A stretch of DNA of 64,000 nucleotides from assembly GCA_948443805.1 (NCBI GenBank), contig CAOJUB010000007.1:1-64000 (forward strand), given 5' to 3'. Origin of the DNA: an uncultured Clostridia bacterium. Its GTDB lineage: Bacteria > Bacillota > Clostridia > Oscillospirales > UBA644. A program made the translations under genes and the position numbers. This document shows positions 27,930 through 36,633 of this stretch, piece by piece; position 1 is the first letter of the stretch; each line of letters opens with the position of its first letter. The notes under the pieces are model-generated. The model did no database searches. It was not told where the DNA came from and was given only the letters and a program-made list of their open reading frames with translations.

Positions 27930-29207
27930 TTAGATTTTTCTGGCTTCGAGATAGAACCGTTTGTCTTCCGCGTGCCCCATCGAGAATGTCTTTCTCGGCA
28001 GAACACCGTCTTTGACCACCGTTTCAAACAGTTCGTCTTTTGTCATTGTCGGCAGTAAAAAGCCGATCGCGGTTTCCGATACGTTTTCCCGGACGGCGTC
28101 TTCTCCGTGAATGTAATCGATTTTTCCGGCGTTTTCTTCCAGAAATGCGTCAAGAAATTTCTGCAGACTGCCGACCGAAAGGTTGCAGGGGGGATTTTTC
28201 AGCAGCGCATAAAGGTCGCCCGTTGGGGTTACGATTGTAAAATGGTGTTCTTTTTCCGCCGGATTCTGCGGCCGGTCGGAGATTTCAATTTCAGGATAAT
28301 AGGTTTTCAGCGCTTCCACTACGCTTTGCGGATTGATGTCGAAGACGACCCGGTGAATGGCTTCAAATTCCAGAGACGGATCGTGCAGGTTGACCAGTTC
28401 AACAAGCGCATAGCGGGCAGGGTGGTCGGCGGGAAGCGTGTCTTTTTTCTCTTCCCAGCAGGTTTTTGCCGTTGCCAGTGAATGGTTGCCGTCTCCCACG
28501 GCAAATTGCAGCACCGGCATGTCTGAAACGTTATATTTTTTTTCGAAAATTTCTTTTTGTGCGAGTTTGGCGAGGCCGTTCTGGATTTTTTCCGCCGTTT
28601 CGGAATCTCCGTCGATCCGGTATCCGGCGCAGTGGCCGCTTTGCTGCATAAGGTCGAAATCATAGATTTTTTCAAGCTTGTTTTTTTCCGCCGCAACCGG
28701 TTCGATTACCGTGCCGTCGGCGTCGTCGATCAGAATCATAATATGCGGCAGTTCCAGCGGCGCGTTTTCACGGATTCTGACTCTGGGCGGAATCCGCGAC
28801 AGAACCGTTCCTTCGGTGGCTCGGATCAGCGAACCGGACCCTTTGTTATAATCGTATTCTTCCAAATCCAGAACGCCGATAACGCCATGGCGGATCCGTC
28901 CGTCCTTCATGGTTCGTTCCAGATATACATAGGAATTTTTCAAAGTCTGAAAAACCCCGTTGTTTTCATAATCCCTCATGGTTTGGTTGATTTTTTCAAT
29001 CCGTTTGTCTACGCCGTCTTCCTCCAAATAGATTTCAGGAAGCGTGATCCGCAGCGTCGAGGGCGCATCGCCGACGGTTTGTTCTACCTGCTGCCAGTAT
29101 TTTTTATCCGAGGTATACTGGTCGCAGGCTACAACGCTCCATTTCTGCATGTCGGCGCTTTTTTGGGGGATTAAAATATCGGCTGCTTGAAATACTTCTT
29201 TCATCAT
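27930..29207 (-). CDS. DUF1015 family protein
   Basis: 425 residues, normal for DUF1015 (SerK-like) proteins, some archaeal members of which are ADP-dependent serine kinases. Recognisable parts are WSVVACDQYTSDKKYWQQVE near the start, GVIGVLDLEEYDY near 117, and the putative active-site stretch FAVGDGNHSLATAKTCWE near 237. Its position between fumA and cysK in a cysteine operon would suit serine metabolism, but that is inference. AAAGGA lies 6 nt before the ATG. Confidence 0.88.
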   Translation of the reverse strand: MMKEVFQAADILIPQKSADMQKWSVVACDQYTSDKKYWQQVEQTVGDAPSTLRITLPEIYLEEDGVDKRIEKINQTMRDYENNGVFQTLKNSYVYLERTMKDGRIRHGVIGVLDLEEYDYNKGSGSLIRATEGTVLSRIPPRVRIRENAPLELPHIMILIDDADGTVIEPVAAEKNKLEKIYDFDLMQQSGHCAGYRIDGDSETAEKIQNGLAKLAQKEIFEKKYNVSDMPVLQFAVGDGNHSLATAKTCWEEKKDTLPADHPARYALVELVNLHDPSLEFEAIHRVVFDINPQSVVEALKTYYPEIEISDRPQNPAEKEHHFTIVTPTGDLYALLKNPPCNLSVGSLQKFLDAFLEENAGKIDYIHGEDAVRENVSETAIGFLLPTMTKDELFETVVKDGVLPRKTFSMGHAEDKRFYLEARKI

Positions 29208-29245
29208 TGCTTGTCCTTTCGTTTCTGTTTGCTGTTAGAATTTTT

Positions 29246-30091
29246 TTAAATGATAATAGTGCTGTGTCTGGTTACATGGCATCCCATGTTGACCGCTACG
29301 GGAAGCCCTGCGATATGGGTGGCAAAGGTCTCTATGTTTACGCCCAGCGCCGTCACGCAGCCGCCGAAACCCTGCGCGCCGATTCCTGTCTGGTTGACGG
29401 CGGTCAGCATATCTTCTTCCAGCTGCGCGTAAAAAGGGTCTTTGTTTTTTATGTCAAGGTCTCTTGTCAGCGCTTTTTTGGAAAGCAGCGCCGCTTTTTC
29501 AAACGTTCCGCCGATTCCTACGCCTACAATCACCGGCGGACAGGGGTTGCTTGCCGCAGTTTTTACCGTTTCGGCAACGAACCGGATAATTTCCTGCCGT
29601 TCTGCCGTGGGGTTAAACATTCGGATCCGGCTCATGTTTTCGCTTCCGAAGCCTTTCGGCGCGGCGGTCAGGGTAACAGTGTTCCCTTCGGTGATTGTTG
29701 TATGGATGACCGCGGGGGTATTATCGTTGGTGTTGACCCGATTCATCGGGTCTTTAACGACTGAACACCGCATGTAACCTTCCAGATAAGCGGCGCGCAC
29801 GCCCCGGTTGACGGCTTCTTCAAACGGCCCGTCAAAATGAACGTCCCTGCCGATTTCGGCGAACAGCACGGCCATGCCTGTGTCCTGACAGATGGGAATG
29901 TTCAGTTCTTCTGCGGCGGAGAGGTTGTCCCGGATTGCGGTCAGCGCCATTTTGCAGGGCGCGCTGATTTCTGTTTGCAGAGCCTGCTCAATTTTCTTTT
30001 CTGTTGCGCAGGGGAGACGGTAGTTTGCTTCGATAAAAAGTTTTTTTACCGCCTGTTCTATTTCTTCCGTTCTGATTTCACGTACGGGCAT
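29246..30091 (-). CDS. fumA: Class I fumarate hydratase, alpha subunit
   Basis: 281 residues, the size of the separate alpha chain of two-subunit iron-sulfur fumarases (or L(+)-tartrate dehydratases). The three Cys likely to hold the [4Fe-4S] cluster are in PICQDTG near 68, NPCPPVIVG near 183 and NMGCHVTRHS near the end. The usual partner beta subunit is not next to it: the next gene is DUF1015, 38 bp away. First gene of the operon, with its own promoter. Fumarase is the better guess since Re-citrate synthase is also present. Confidence 0.88.
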   Translation of the reverse strand: MPVREIRTEEIEQAVKKLFIEANYRLPCATEKKIEQALQTEISAPCKMALTAIRDNLSAAEELNIPICQDTGMAVLFAEIGRDVHFDGPFEEAVNRGVRAAYLEGYMRCSVVKDPMNRVNTNDNTPAVIHTTITEGNTVTLTAAPKGFGSENMSRIRMFNPTAERQEIIRFVAETVKTAASNPCPPVIVGVGIGGTFEKAALLSKKALTRDLDIKNKDPFYAQLEEDMLTAVNQTGIGAQGFGGCVTALGVNIETFATHIAGLPVAVNMGCHVTRHSTIII

Positions 30092-30180
30092 AGGTTTCTG
30101 TTCGTTCCTTTCTTCGGCTTTTGTTTTGCCTGTTACCGGCGGCCTATCGGATCGGAGGGAAAATTCCGTATTTCAGAACC

Positions 30181-30209
30181 ATTATACTACTTCTTTTTTC
30201 GTAATGCAA
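30181..30209 (-). promoter_or_regulatory. Promoter of the fumA-cysE operon
   Basis: On the minus strand TTGCAT (30209-30204), 17-bp spacer, TATAAT (30186-30181). The leader to fumA is about 83 nt. Confidence 0.75.
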
Positions 30210-30272
30210 GCGTTTTTTTGAAAGTTTACTGTTTTTTGCTAAAATCAGAAACGGCTTTCCGGTGCGGGAATG

Positions 30273-30301
30273 TTGACAAAAAAGATTTTCCATGCTATAC
30301 T
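30273..30301 (+). promoter_or_regulatory. Promoter of mtnN
   Basis: Consensus TTGACA (30273-30278), 17-bp spacer, TATACT (30296-30301). It overlaps an ATG-initiated in-frame extension beginning at 30292, which excludes that as the start. Confidence 0.88.
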
Positions 30302-30345
30302 ATATGGTAAATTTTGAAAATATAATGAAGATGGGGGACATATCG

Positions 30346-31047
30346 ATGAAGCGCTTTGCCGTTATTTGTGCGATGTGGGAAGAAGCGGAACTTCTGGTAA
30401 AGGAATTCGCTCTTACCGAAAAACAAAGTTTTTGGCCGCAGTTCCCGGTGTATGAGGGGGAATATAAAGGAAAAACTATCCTTGTTACCGTCTGCGGCAT
30501 CGGAAAAGTATATGCGGCCATGACCTGTCAGAAAGTGATTGACGATTTTTCTCCTGATGTGGTTCTTAATCTCGGCATTGCCGGCGGCGTGGCGAAGGGA
30601 ATTTTCCCCGGCGATATTTGCATTTCGTCTGATTTTGTGCAGTATGATTACGATTTGTCGGCCGTCGGAAGGTCTGTCGGACAGATTGATGATTTCCCGT
30701 TTCTGAAATTACCGGCGGACGAAACCGTTGCTTCGCTGCTGCATACCCTTGCGCTGGAAAAGGCTTCGGGAAATGTATTCCTCGGTACGGTGGGAACCGG
30801 CGACCGGTTTGTTTCCTCTTCGGAACTCGCTTCGCACCTGAATGAGACTTTCGGAGCGGTTTGCTGTGAGATGGAGGGCGCGGCGATGGCGCAGGTTTGT
30901 GTGTTGAACCGCGTTCGTTTCTGCGCGCTGCGCGCAATATCGGACAATGCAAATGAAGATGCGCATACCGATGTGGAAGCGTTCAGCCAAAAAGCGGAAC
31001 GGGAAGCGACCGACGTAATCAAAGTTTTTTTTGATTCCGATTTTTAA
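30346..31047 (+). CDS. mtnN: 5'-methylthioadenosine/S-adenosylhomocysteine nucleosidase
   Basis: 233 residues from the ATG at 30346, fixed by the promoter just upstream and a GGGGGA site. Cleaves adenine from MTA and SAH, recycling methionine. Active-site landmarks: Glu in CAMWEEAELL near 12, LGIAGGV near 77, VGTGDRF near 148, MEGAAMAQV near 175 and Asp in RAISDNANE near 199. Divergent from the cysteine/fumarase operon; the SpoVB-like gene follows after 73 bp. Confidence 0.94.
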   Translation: MKRFAVICAMWEEAELLVKEFALTEKQSFWPQFPVYEGEYKGKTILVTVCGIGKVYAAMTCQKVIDDFSPDVVLNLGIAGGVAKGIFPGDICISSDFVQYDYDLSAVGRSVGQIDDFPFLKLPADETVASLLHTLALEKASGNVFLGTVGTGDRFVSSSELASHLNETFGAVCCEMEGAAMAQVCVLNRVRFCALRAISDNANEDAHTDVEAFSQKAEREATDVIKVFFDSDF

Positions 31048-31120
31048 ACCGTTTTCTTTTCCTTACTAAAAATCAAATTTGTTTTGAAGCGTTTTCGGCG
31101 CTTCAGAAAGGGAAGCAAAT

Positions 31121-32710
31121 ATGTCTGAAAAACAAAAAAAAGGGTTTGTTTACGGCGCGCTGGTTCTTTCGCTCTCCGGTTTTGTCTGTAAACTGATCGG
31201 CGCGGTATTCAGAATCCCGCTGACCAATCTGGTCGGTTCGGCGGCTATGAGTTATTATTCTTCTGCCTACAGCGTTTACAATGTGTTGCTTTCCCTTGCT
31301 ACTTCGGGAATTCCTACCGGAATTGCGGCCATGATTTCCCGGTCGGTCGCGCTCAATAAATTGAAAGACACCAAGGCGATTGTCCGCCTTTCGTTTCAGA
31401 TTTTTGTTTCTTTCGGCGCGTTGCTGACGGTCGTCGGCATGCTGTTCGCCGATAATATTGCGGTTTTGATGAACAGCGAAGAGGCTTCTCCCGCGGTTTT
31501 CTGGATCATGCCTGCGGTTTTCTGCATTGCTGTTGTCTCGGTGTTTAAGGGCTTTTTCCAGGGTTACAACAATATGGTTCCGACAGCGCTTTCCAATATC
31601 ATTGAAGCGGTGGTAAAGCTGTTTCTTGGTTACGGAATCGCGTCCTGGATGCATCAGAACGGCTTTTCGGACAGTGAGGTTGTCGGCGGCGCCATTTTAG
31701 GGGTTACCATCGGTACGCTGCTGGCCATGATTTATCTGATGATCCGTTATCTTTTCCGCGGGCGGGCTTATCGGGTTCCTGTCAGAAGCAGAATGCGGGA
31801 TCCGGATCCGGACCGGAAAAAGCTTTTGCGGGATTTGATGATGATTTCTTTCCCGATCATGATTTCTTCGATCACTTCGAACCTGATGAGCGCGGTAGAC
31901 GCTTTTGTTGTAATGAATCGCCTGAAGACCTTTACGACCCTGGAGTCGGCCAAACTTCTCTGGGGCGCTTACGGAAATATGTCGCTGACGGTCTTTAATC
32001 TTCCGTCATTTTTGATTATCAATATCGGAATCAGCCTGGTCCCCTCCATTTCCGCGGCTTTTGCCCTGAAAGATTCCCGGCGGATCAAGGCTACGACCGG
32101 AAAAGCACTGAAATATTCTTCAATTCTTGCGTTCGGATGTGCGTTCGGACTGAGCGCCGTTTCCCGCAGTACGTTGCTGCTGCTTTTCTCCCGCGATCCG
32201 GAGGGGGTTGAGGTTGCCGTTCCGTTGCTGGAAGTGATATCTTTTGCGCTGATCGCCGTGGGGCTGACCAATGTGACTGCGTCGATTTTGCAGGCGGTGG
32301 GGAAATCGTATCTGCCGGTTCTTTCGGTCGGTATCGGCACCCTGGTGAAAACCGTTGTGACCTTCGTTCTTGTCGGAATTCCGGAAATCGGCGTTATGGG
32401 GGCTCCGATCGCAACCAATATCGCCTATCCGATCATGATGATATTTAACTTATATTTCATTAAAAAATATTTGCATATGCTGCCGAAATTTTCGAAGACT
32501 TTTGTCAAACCTTTTGCCGCCGGATTGGCATGTTATGCCGCGGCAAGGGCAAGTTTAGTCCTTTTTGAACGGTGGCTTTCGCCGAAAATCGCGGTTTTTC
32601 CCGCAGTTTTGGCCGCGATGGTTGTATATCTTGCACTAATCGTTCTTCTCCGGGTAGTTTCTGTTCGTGAAATCTCACAAACTTTTTTCCGGAAAAGAAA
32701 AAAAACTTGA
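31121..32710 (+). CDS. SpoVB/MurJ-like polysaccharide flippase
   Basis: 529 residues with about 14 hydrophobic segments, belonging to the MOP/MATE-type flippases. The opening GFVYGALVLSLSGFVCKLIG and VFRIPLTNLVGSAAM is typical of SpoVB-like proteins, which move lipid-linked peptidoglycan or cortex precursors across the membrane. The residues do not distinguish SpoVB from MurJ. A small hairpin (31086-31104) precedes the AGAAAGGGA site. It lies just upstream of mazG, as spoVB-like genes often do. Confidence 0.88.
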   Translation: MSEKQKKGFVYGALVLSLSGFVCKLIGAVFRIPLTNLVGSAAMSYYSSAYSVYNVLLSLATSGIPTGIAAMISRSVALNKLKDTKAIVRLSFQIFVSFGALLTVVGMLFADNIAVLMNSEEASPAVFWIMPAVFCIAVVSVFKGFFQGYNNMVPTALSNIIEAVVKLFLGYGIASWMHQNGFSDSEVVGGAILGVTIGTLLAMIYLMIRYLFRGRAYRVPVRSRMRDPDPDRKKLLRDLMMISFPIMISSITSNLMSAVDAFVVMNRLKTFTTLESAKLLWGAYGNMSLTVFNLPSFLIINIGISLVPSISAAFALKDSRRIKATTGKALKYSSILAFGCAFGLSAVSRSTLLLLFSRDPEGVEVAVPLLEVISFALIAVGLTNVTASILQAVGKSYLPVLSVGIGTLVKTVVTFVLVGIPEIGVMGAPIATNIAYPIMMIFNLYFIKKYLHMLPKFSKTFVKPFAAGLACYAAARASLVLFERWLSPKIAVFPAVLAAMVVYLALIVLLRVVSVREISQTFFRKRKKT

Positions 32711-32735
32711 AAAACCACAGAAAATGGTGTAAAAT
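32707..32735 (+). promoter_or_regulatory. Promoter of mazG cluster
   Basis: TTGAAA (32707-32712), 17-bp spacer, TAAAAT (32730-32735). It begins inside the flippase stop region, and the predicted start site falls at or next to the mazG ATG at 32742. Confidence 0.7.
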
Positions 32736-32741
32736 AGTAAT

Positions 32742-33437
32742 ATGAACAAGAATTTTTGCTTTAAATCTTCCTATGATTTTAACGATCTTGTTTCGATCAT
32801 GTCGATTCTTCGCGGCGAAGGCGGGTGTCCCTGGGATCGGGAACAGGATCACAAAACCATCAGAAATAATTTTATTGAAGAAGTTTATGAGGCTGTGGAA
32901 GCGATTGATACGGAAAACCGGGAGCTTTTGCAGGAAGAACTCGGCGATGTGCTTCTGCAGGTTGTTTTTCATGCCAGAATCGAGGAAGAAGCGGGCGGGT
33001 TCGATGTGCATGCCGTCTGCGACGGGATCTGCAAAAAGCTGATTCATCGTCACCCGCATATTTTTTCCGATACCGAGGTGGCCGATTCCGGTGAAGTGCT
33101 GACGAATTGGAACGCGATTAAGCGAATTGAGAAAAACCAGACGACGGTAAAGAAAGAAATGGCAGACGTCGCCCGGTCTCTTCCGGCGCTGATGCGGACA
33201 CAGAAAGTGATTAAACGGGCCGGCAGCGCTGGTGTTTTGCCCTGTGATTCCGCTGTCGTTCTTTCCGATTTGAAAGAGGCTGCCGCCGCACTGGGCGACG
33301 TCCCCTCAAAAAAAGAACTCGGACGGCTTCTTTTTGACGTATGTCGGCTTTGCCAGAATGCCGGCGTGGAAGGCGAAGAGGCTTTGTATGAAGCCTGCGA
33401 TGCTTTTATTGAAGCGGACGGACGCTTATCAAACTGA
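32742..33437 (+). CDS. mazG: Nucleoside triphosphate pyrophosphohydrolase MazG
   Basis: 231 residues. Hydrolyses (d)NTPs to monophosphate and pyrophosphate, a housecleaning role. LRGEGGCPWDREQDHKTI, then FIEEVYEAVEAI and LQEELGDVLLQVVFHA give the EExxE...ExxD metal site of the N-terminal MazG domain; HRHPHIF and NWNAIKRIEK complete the family pattern. There is no ribosome-binding site upstream, and the -10 box ends 6 nt before the ATG, so the promoter-derived mRNA would be leaderless. First gene of the yab-type cluster. Confidence 0.94.
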   Translation: MNKNFCFKSSYDFNDLVSIMSILRGEGGCPWDREQDHKTIRNNFIEEVYEAVEAIDTENRELLQEELGDVLLQVVFHARIEEEAGGFDVHAVCDGICKKLIHRHPHIFSDTEVADSGEVLTNWNAIKRIEKNQTTVKKEMADVARSLPALMRTQKVIKRAGSAGVLPCDSAVVLSDLKEAAAALGDVPSKKELGRLLFDVCRLCQNAGVEGEEALYEACDAFIEADGRLSN

Positions 33438-33481
33438 TTGTATACTTCCGTATTTGCGGAAGATGAAAGGAAAGATGTTAA

Positions 33482-33757
33482 ATGAATAAATACGGTCTTG
33501 CTTGCGATGTAGCCGACAGAGTCGGTATCTCAAAAAAAGACGCTTCGATTATTGTCGACGCGGTTCTGGATTCGATTTCCGATGCATTGCAGTCCGGCGA
33601 ACGGGTACAGTTGGTCGGGTTCGGCAGTTTTGAAGTTCGCAGCCGTGCTTCCCGCGAGGGCAGAAACCCCCGGAAACCGGAAGAAAAAATTAAAATTCCG
33701 CCGTCTACGGTTCCTGTTTTCAAAGCGGGAAAAGCGTTGAAAGACGCCGTAAAATAA
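33482..33757 (+). CDS. hup: HU-type nucleoid DNA-binding protein
   Basis: 91 residues, full-length HU. Bends and compacts DNA as a dimer. The C-terminal signature GFGSFEVRSRASREGRNPR followed by IPPSTVPVFKAGKALKDAV is diagnostic, including the Pro of the DNA-intercalating arm (RNPRKPEE). The N-terminal helices (VADRVGISKKDASIIVDAVL) form the dimer body. GAAAGGAAAG precedes the ATG. It sits between mazG and rqcP, 3 bp before the latter, as in several Firmicutes. Confidence 0.96.
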   Translation: MNKYGLACDVADRVGISKKDASIIVDAVLDSISDALQSGERVQLVGFGSFEVRSRASREGRNPRKPEEKIKIPPSTVPVFKAGKALKDAVK

Positions 33758-33760
33758 TAG

Positions 33761-34003
33761 ATGCGGCTGGATAAATTCCTGAAAGTTTCCCGGATTATCA
33801 AACGGCGTTCGGTGGCAAGCGAAGCCTGCTCTTCTTCGCATGTTGCGGTAAACGGGAAAGCGGCGAAACCGTCTTATGCTCTGAAGGTGGGGGACATTGT
33901 GGAAATCACCTTCGGGGATCGGGTTTTAAAATTTGAGGTTTTGGTTCTTTCCGAGCATATGCCGAAAGATAAAACCGGAGAAATGTACCGGATTTTGTCC
34001 TGA
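33761..34003 (+). CDS. rqcP: S4-domain RNA-binding protein RqcP (YabO)
   Basis: 80 residues, a single S4 domain. MRLDKFLKVSRIIKRRSVAS is the typical start, followed by HVAVNGKAAKPSYALKVGDI. RqcP assists RqcH in C-terminal alanine tailing on stalled 50S subunits in Bacillus; Hsp15 is the Gram-negative relative. Position between hup and yabP supports the orthology. The ATG comes 3 bp after the hup stop. Confidence 0.93.
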   Translation: MRLDKFLKVSRIIKRRSVASEACSSSHVAVNGKAAKPSYALKVGDIVEITFGDRVLKFEVLVLSEHMPKDKTGEMYRILS

Positions 34004-34070
34004 CGGCGGTTCTAAAACCTGTTTTCTTCACATATACTTTGTAGTAGAACTGCAAGGGGGTATATGTGTT

Positions 34071-34346
34071 TTGGAACAGAATTTTAATCCGGTCGGCAAT
34101 CTGATTCTTGAAAACCGGAAAAGCCTTTCTGTTTCCGGCGTATCGGAAACAGAAAGTTTTGATGAGTCGTGCGTGGTTTTGTTTACTTCCTGCGGGCGGC
34201 TGATTATCCGCGGAGAAGGACTGCATATACAGAATCTTTCCGTTTCTACCGGAGATGCTTCGGTGACGGGGCGGATTGATTCGGTCTGCTATACCGAAAA
34301 TACGAAAAAGAAAAAAGAAAAACTTTCCTCCCGCCTTTTTAAATAG
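34071..34346 (+). CDS. yabP: Sporulation protein YabP, TTG start
   Basis: 91 residues if started at TTG 34071, which has AAGGGGG 10 nt upstream; the only in-frame ATG lies at 33933 inside rqcP and is unlikely. The core LENRKSLSVSGVSETESFDE, then GRLIIRGEGLHIQNLSVSTG and GRIDSVCYTE, matches YabP, a small mother-cell protein needed for spore assembly in Bacillus and Clostridium. Followed 10 bp later by yabQ, its usual partner. The basic tail (KKKKEKLSSRLFK) is extra. Confidence 0.85.
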   Translation: MEQNFNPVGNLILENRKSLSVSGVSETESFDESCVVLFTSCGRLIIRGEGLHIQNLSVSTGDASVTGRIDSVCYTENTKKKKEKLSSRLFK

Positions 34347-34356
34347 GGGTTCGGCT

Positions 34357-34722
34357 ATGGAAATGATTCTTTTTTCCGATCTTTCTACGGTTTTTTACGG
34401 TTTTCTTTTTGGCTGTATAATCGGGCTGGTATATGATTTTTTCCGCGTGTTCCGGTTGGTTTTTCATACGGGAACAGGCTTGCTTTTTTTTGAAGATTTT
34501 ATTTTTTCTGTTTTTCTTGCCGGTTCGGTTTTTGCTTTTTGTTTTCTTTTTAACAGCGGGAAAATTCGGTTTTTTTATCTGACCGCTATTCTTTTCGGCT
34601 GGATTTTGTATTATTTTACCGTCGGCCGGCTGGCTTACCGTGGGATGAAAGCTCTCTTCCGGACAGGACGCCGGTTTTTGCACCGGGAAACACGAAAGCA
34701 GAAAAAGACGAAAACAAATTGA
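34357..34722 (+). CDS. yabQ: Sporulation membrane protein YabQ
   Basis: 121 residues from the ATG at 34357 (AGGGGT upstream; an in-frame ATG at 34276 lies within yabP). Three to four hydrophobic helices, with FLFGCIIGLVYDFFRVFRLV near 17-36 as the recognisable YabQ feature, and a basic tail. YabQ is a spore-cortex membrane protein. The sequence is very Phe-rich and T-rich. The yabP-yabQ-divIC order matches Bacillus. Confidence 0.85.
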   Translation: MEMILFSDLSTVFYGFLFGCIIGLVYDFFRVFRLVFHTGTGLLFFEDFIFSVFLAGSVFAFCFLFNSGKIRFFYLTAILFGWILYYFTVGRLAYRGMKALFRTGRRFLHRETRKQKKTKTN

Positions 34723-34820
34723 TTCTGTTTCCCATTTTCTGAATAAGGGTATGCAGCGGAGATTCCGCCTGTACATAAAAAACACAAACAACACAACAAC
34801 AAAAATAAGGAAAAAAAGAC

Positions 34821-35090
34821 GTGAAAAACAAGATTTTAAAACTCATTTGTTTCGCGGTTTTTGTTTTTTCTCTGTTCCAGATCGTTTCTATGCGCATTAA
34901 CATTATTAAAAAAGATCAGGAGCTTGCGCGCATTGAAGAGGAGATCCATGAGCAGAAGCTCAAAAACAACGAGTATGACGCACTTCTCAGCGAAGAAAAT
35001 AAAGAGGATTTTTATAAAAATATCGCTGAGAATGAGTTGAATTATGCCGAAAGTGACGAGATACTCTACTTTGATATTACCGGCTATTGA
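34821..35090 (+). CDS. divIC: Septum formation initiator DivIC/FtsB-like
   Basis: 89 residues from GTG 34821. One N-terminal TM (KLICFAVFVFSLFQIVSM, 7-24), then a coiled coil rich in Glu/Lys heptads to about 65 and a short NELNYAESDEILYFDI end. This is the bitopic DivIC/FtsB layout that pairs with FtsL at the divisome. Gene order yabQ-divIC-yabR supports DivIC. Confidence 0.88.
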   Translation: MKNKILKLICFAVFVFSLFQIVSMRINIIKKDQELARIEEEIHEQKLKNNEYDALLSEENKEDFYKNIAENELNYAESDEILYFDITGY

Positions 35091-35123
35091 TAACTGTATT
35101 GACATGAGGAGGATTTTTATTCT

Positions 35124-35585
35124 ATGGCGGTAGAGAAATCTGCTATACTGAAGGGAAAGGTCACAGGCATTACAAAATTCGGTGCGTTTGTTGCGCTGGA
35201 AACCGGCGATTCCGGCATGGTTCATATTTCGGAAATTTCCACTTCCTATATTTCTGAAATCAAGGATCATCTGACGGAAGGCCAGGAAGTTACCGTGAAG
35301 GTTCTGAACATTGATGATAAGGGGCGGATTAATCTTTCCATCAAGCAAGCCATGCCGTCACCTGCACCGCAGCGGCCTCGTCCGCAGAAATCTTTTTCTC
35401 AGCCGCGTCCGCAGAATAACAGCCGGCCGGCGTTTAAAAATTCTGCTTCTTCAGAGGAAAAAGGAAAAGATTCCTTTGAAGACATGCTTTCCCGGTTTAA
35501 GCAGGAAAGCGATTCCCGGCTTGCCGATATCCGCGCTTCCGCAGACGGAAAACGTTCCGGTGGACGCGGCCGGTCAAGAAAATAA
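35124..35585 (+). CDS. yabR: S1-domain RNA-binding protein YabR
   Basis: 153 residues. A single S1 domain at about 5-72 (LKGKVTGITKFGAFVALETGD through VLNIDDKGRINLSIKQA), then a disordered Pro/Arg/Ser-rich linker, a short conserved helix DSFEDMLSRFKQES and a basic RSGGRGRSRK tail. This is the YabR layout. GAGGAGG precedes the ATG. Last gene of the mazG cluster, closed by a terminator. Confidence 0.92.
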   Translation: MAVEKSAILKGKVTGITKFGAFVALETGDSGMVHISEISTSYISEIKDHLTEGQEVTVKVLNIDDKGRINLSIKQAMPSPAPQRPRPQKSFSQPRPQNNSRPAFKNSASSEEKGKDSFEDMLSRFKQESDSRLADIRASADGKRSGGRGRSRK

Positions 35586-35590
35586 AAATG

Positions 35591-35625
35591 ATACCGAAGA
35601 ATGGATGATTCTTCGGTATTTTTGT
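35591..35625 (+). terminator. Terminator after yabR
   Basis: 12-bp stem (35591-35602 with 35608-35619), GGATG loop, then TTTTTG. Confidence 0.92.
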
Positions 35626-35684
35626 TTTGATGAAAAAATGAAAGAAACAAATTTTTAAATTTTGAGCGGGAGGACTTGTTGAAA

Positions 35685-36596
35685 ATGCGGACGATTTTGA
35701 TTACCGGCGGTACAAGCTTTGTCAGCGGTCAGGCGGCGTTGTATTTTTCGCAGCGGGGCGATCATGTTTATGTCCTGAATCGCGGAAGCAAAGCGCAGCC
35801 CCCGGGAACAAAGCTGATTCAGGCGGACCGGCATGATCTGCACGATCAATTGCGCGGCCTTTATTTTGACGCGGTTCTTGATATCACCGCCTATACGGCT
35901 GACGATGTAGATCAGCTTCTTGACGCGGTCGGCGGTTACGGCAGTTATCTCCTGATTAGTTCAAGTGCGGTGTATCCGGATTCTGCTTTGCAGCCGTTTT
36001 TGGAAAGTTCACCGGTGGGGGGAAACCGTTTCTGGGGAGAATACGGTTTGAATAAAATCCAGGCGGAGAGAGCCTTGATGGCGCGGGACTCTGAGGCTTA
36101 TATTCTTCGTCCGCCGTATTTATACGGCCCCGGAAATAATCTGTATCGGGAGGCTTTTGTTTTTGACTGCGCGCGAAAGAAACGGCCCTTTTATCTGCCG
36201 AAAAACGGAGAGATGAAACTGCAGTTTTTCCACGTGCACGATCTGTGCCGATTGATGGATATTCTTCTGGAAAAAAAACCGGAGCAGCATATTTTCAATG
36301 TCGGCAATCAAGAAGCCGTTTCGGTTGCTGATTGGGTGCACCTGTGTTATCAGGCAGCGGGGGAAAACCTGGAAGTGATTCCTGTTTTTGATGCAGCCGA
36401 ACAACGGAATTATTTCCCTTTTTACAATTATGAATATTTTCTGGATGTGCAGGCACAGAAAAAATGGCTGCCCGAAACAAACTCTCTTCAGGAGGGAATT
36501 GCTGCCTCTTATCAGTGGTATCTGGCGCATCCGGATGATGTAAAGAAAAAGCCCTTGACAGAATATATTGATCAAAATTTAAGAAAAATGAAGTAG
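35685..36596 (+). CDS. NAD-dependent epimerase/dehydratase (SDR family)
   Basis: 303 residues from the ATG at 35685, with GCGGGAGGA about 10 nt upstream; TTG codons at 35676 and 35679 sit too close. An extended SDR with Rossmann motif ILITGGTSFVSGQAALYFS at the start, LISSSAVYP near 92 and the catalytic Tyr in EYGLNKIQAER near 118-128. The substrate is presumably a nucleotide sugar, but the family also includes reductases acting on other substrates. Transcribed alone between two terminators; no glycosyltransferase nearby. Stop is TAG. Confidence 0.88.
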   Translation: MRTILITGGTSFVSGQAALYFSQRGDHVYVLNRGSKAQPPGTKLIQADRHDLHDQLRGLYFDAVLDITAYTADDVDQLLDAVGGYGSYLLISSSAVYPDSALQPFLESSPVGGNRFWGEYGLNKIQAERALMARDSEAYILRPPYLYGPGNNLYREAFVFDCARKKRPFYLPKNGEMKLQFFHVHDLCRLMDILLEKKPEQHIFNVGNQEAVSVADWVHLCYQAAGENLEVIPVFDAAEQRNYFPFYNYEYFLDVQAQKKWLPETNSLQEGIAASYQWYLAHPDDVKKKPLTEYIDQNLRKMK

Positions 36597-36633
36597 CGTT
36601 TCAAGTGGATGGGGCCGATTCCTGGCGGCCACT

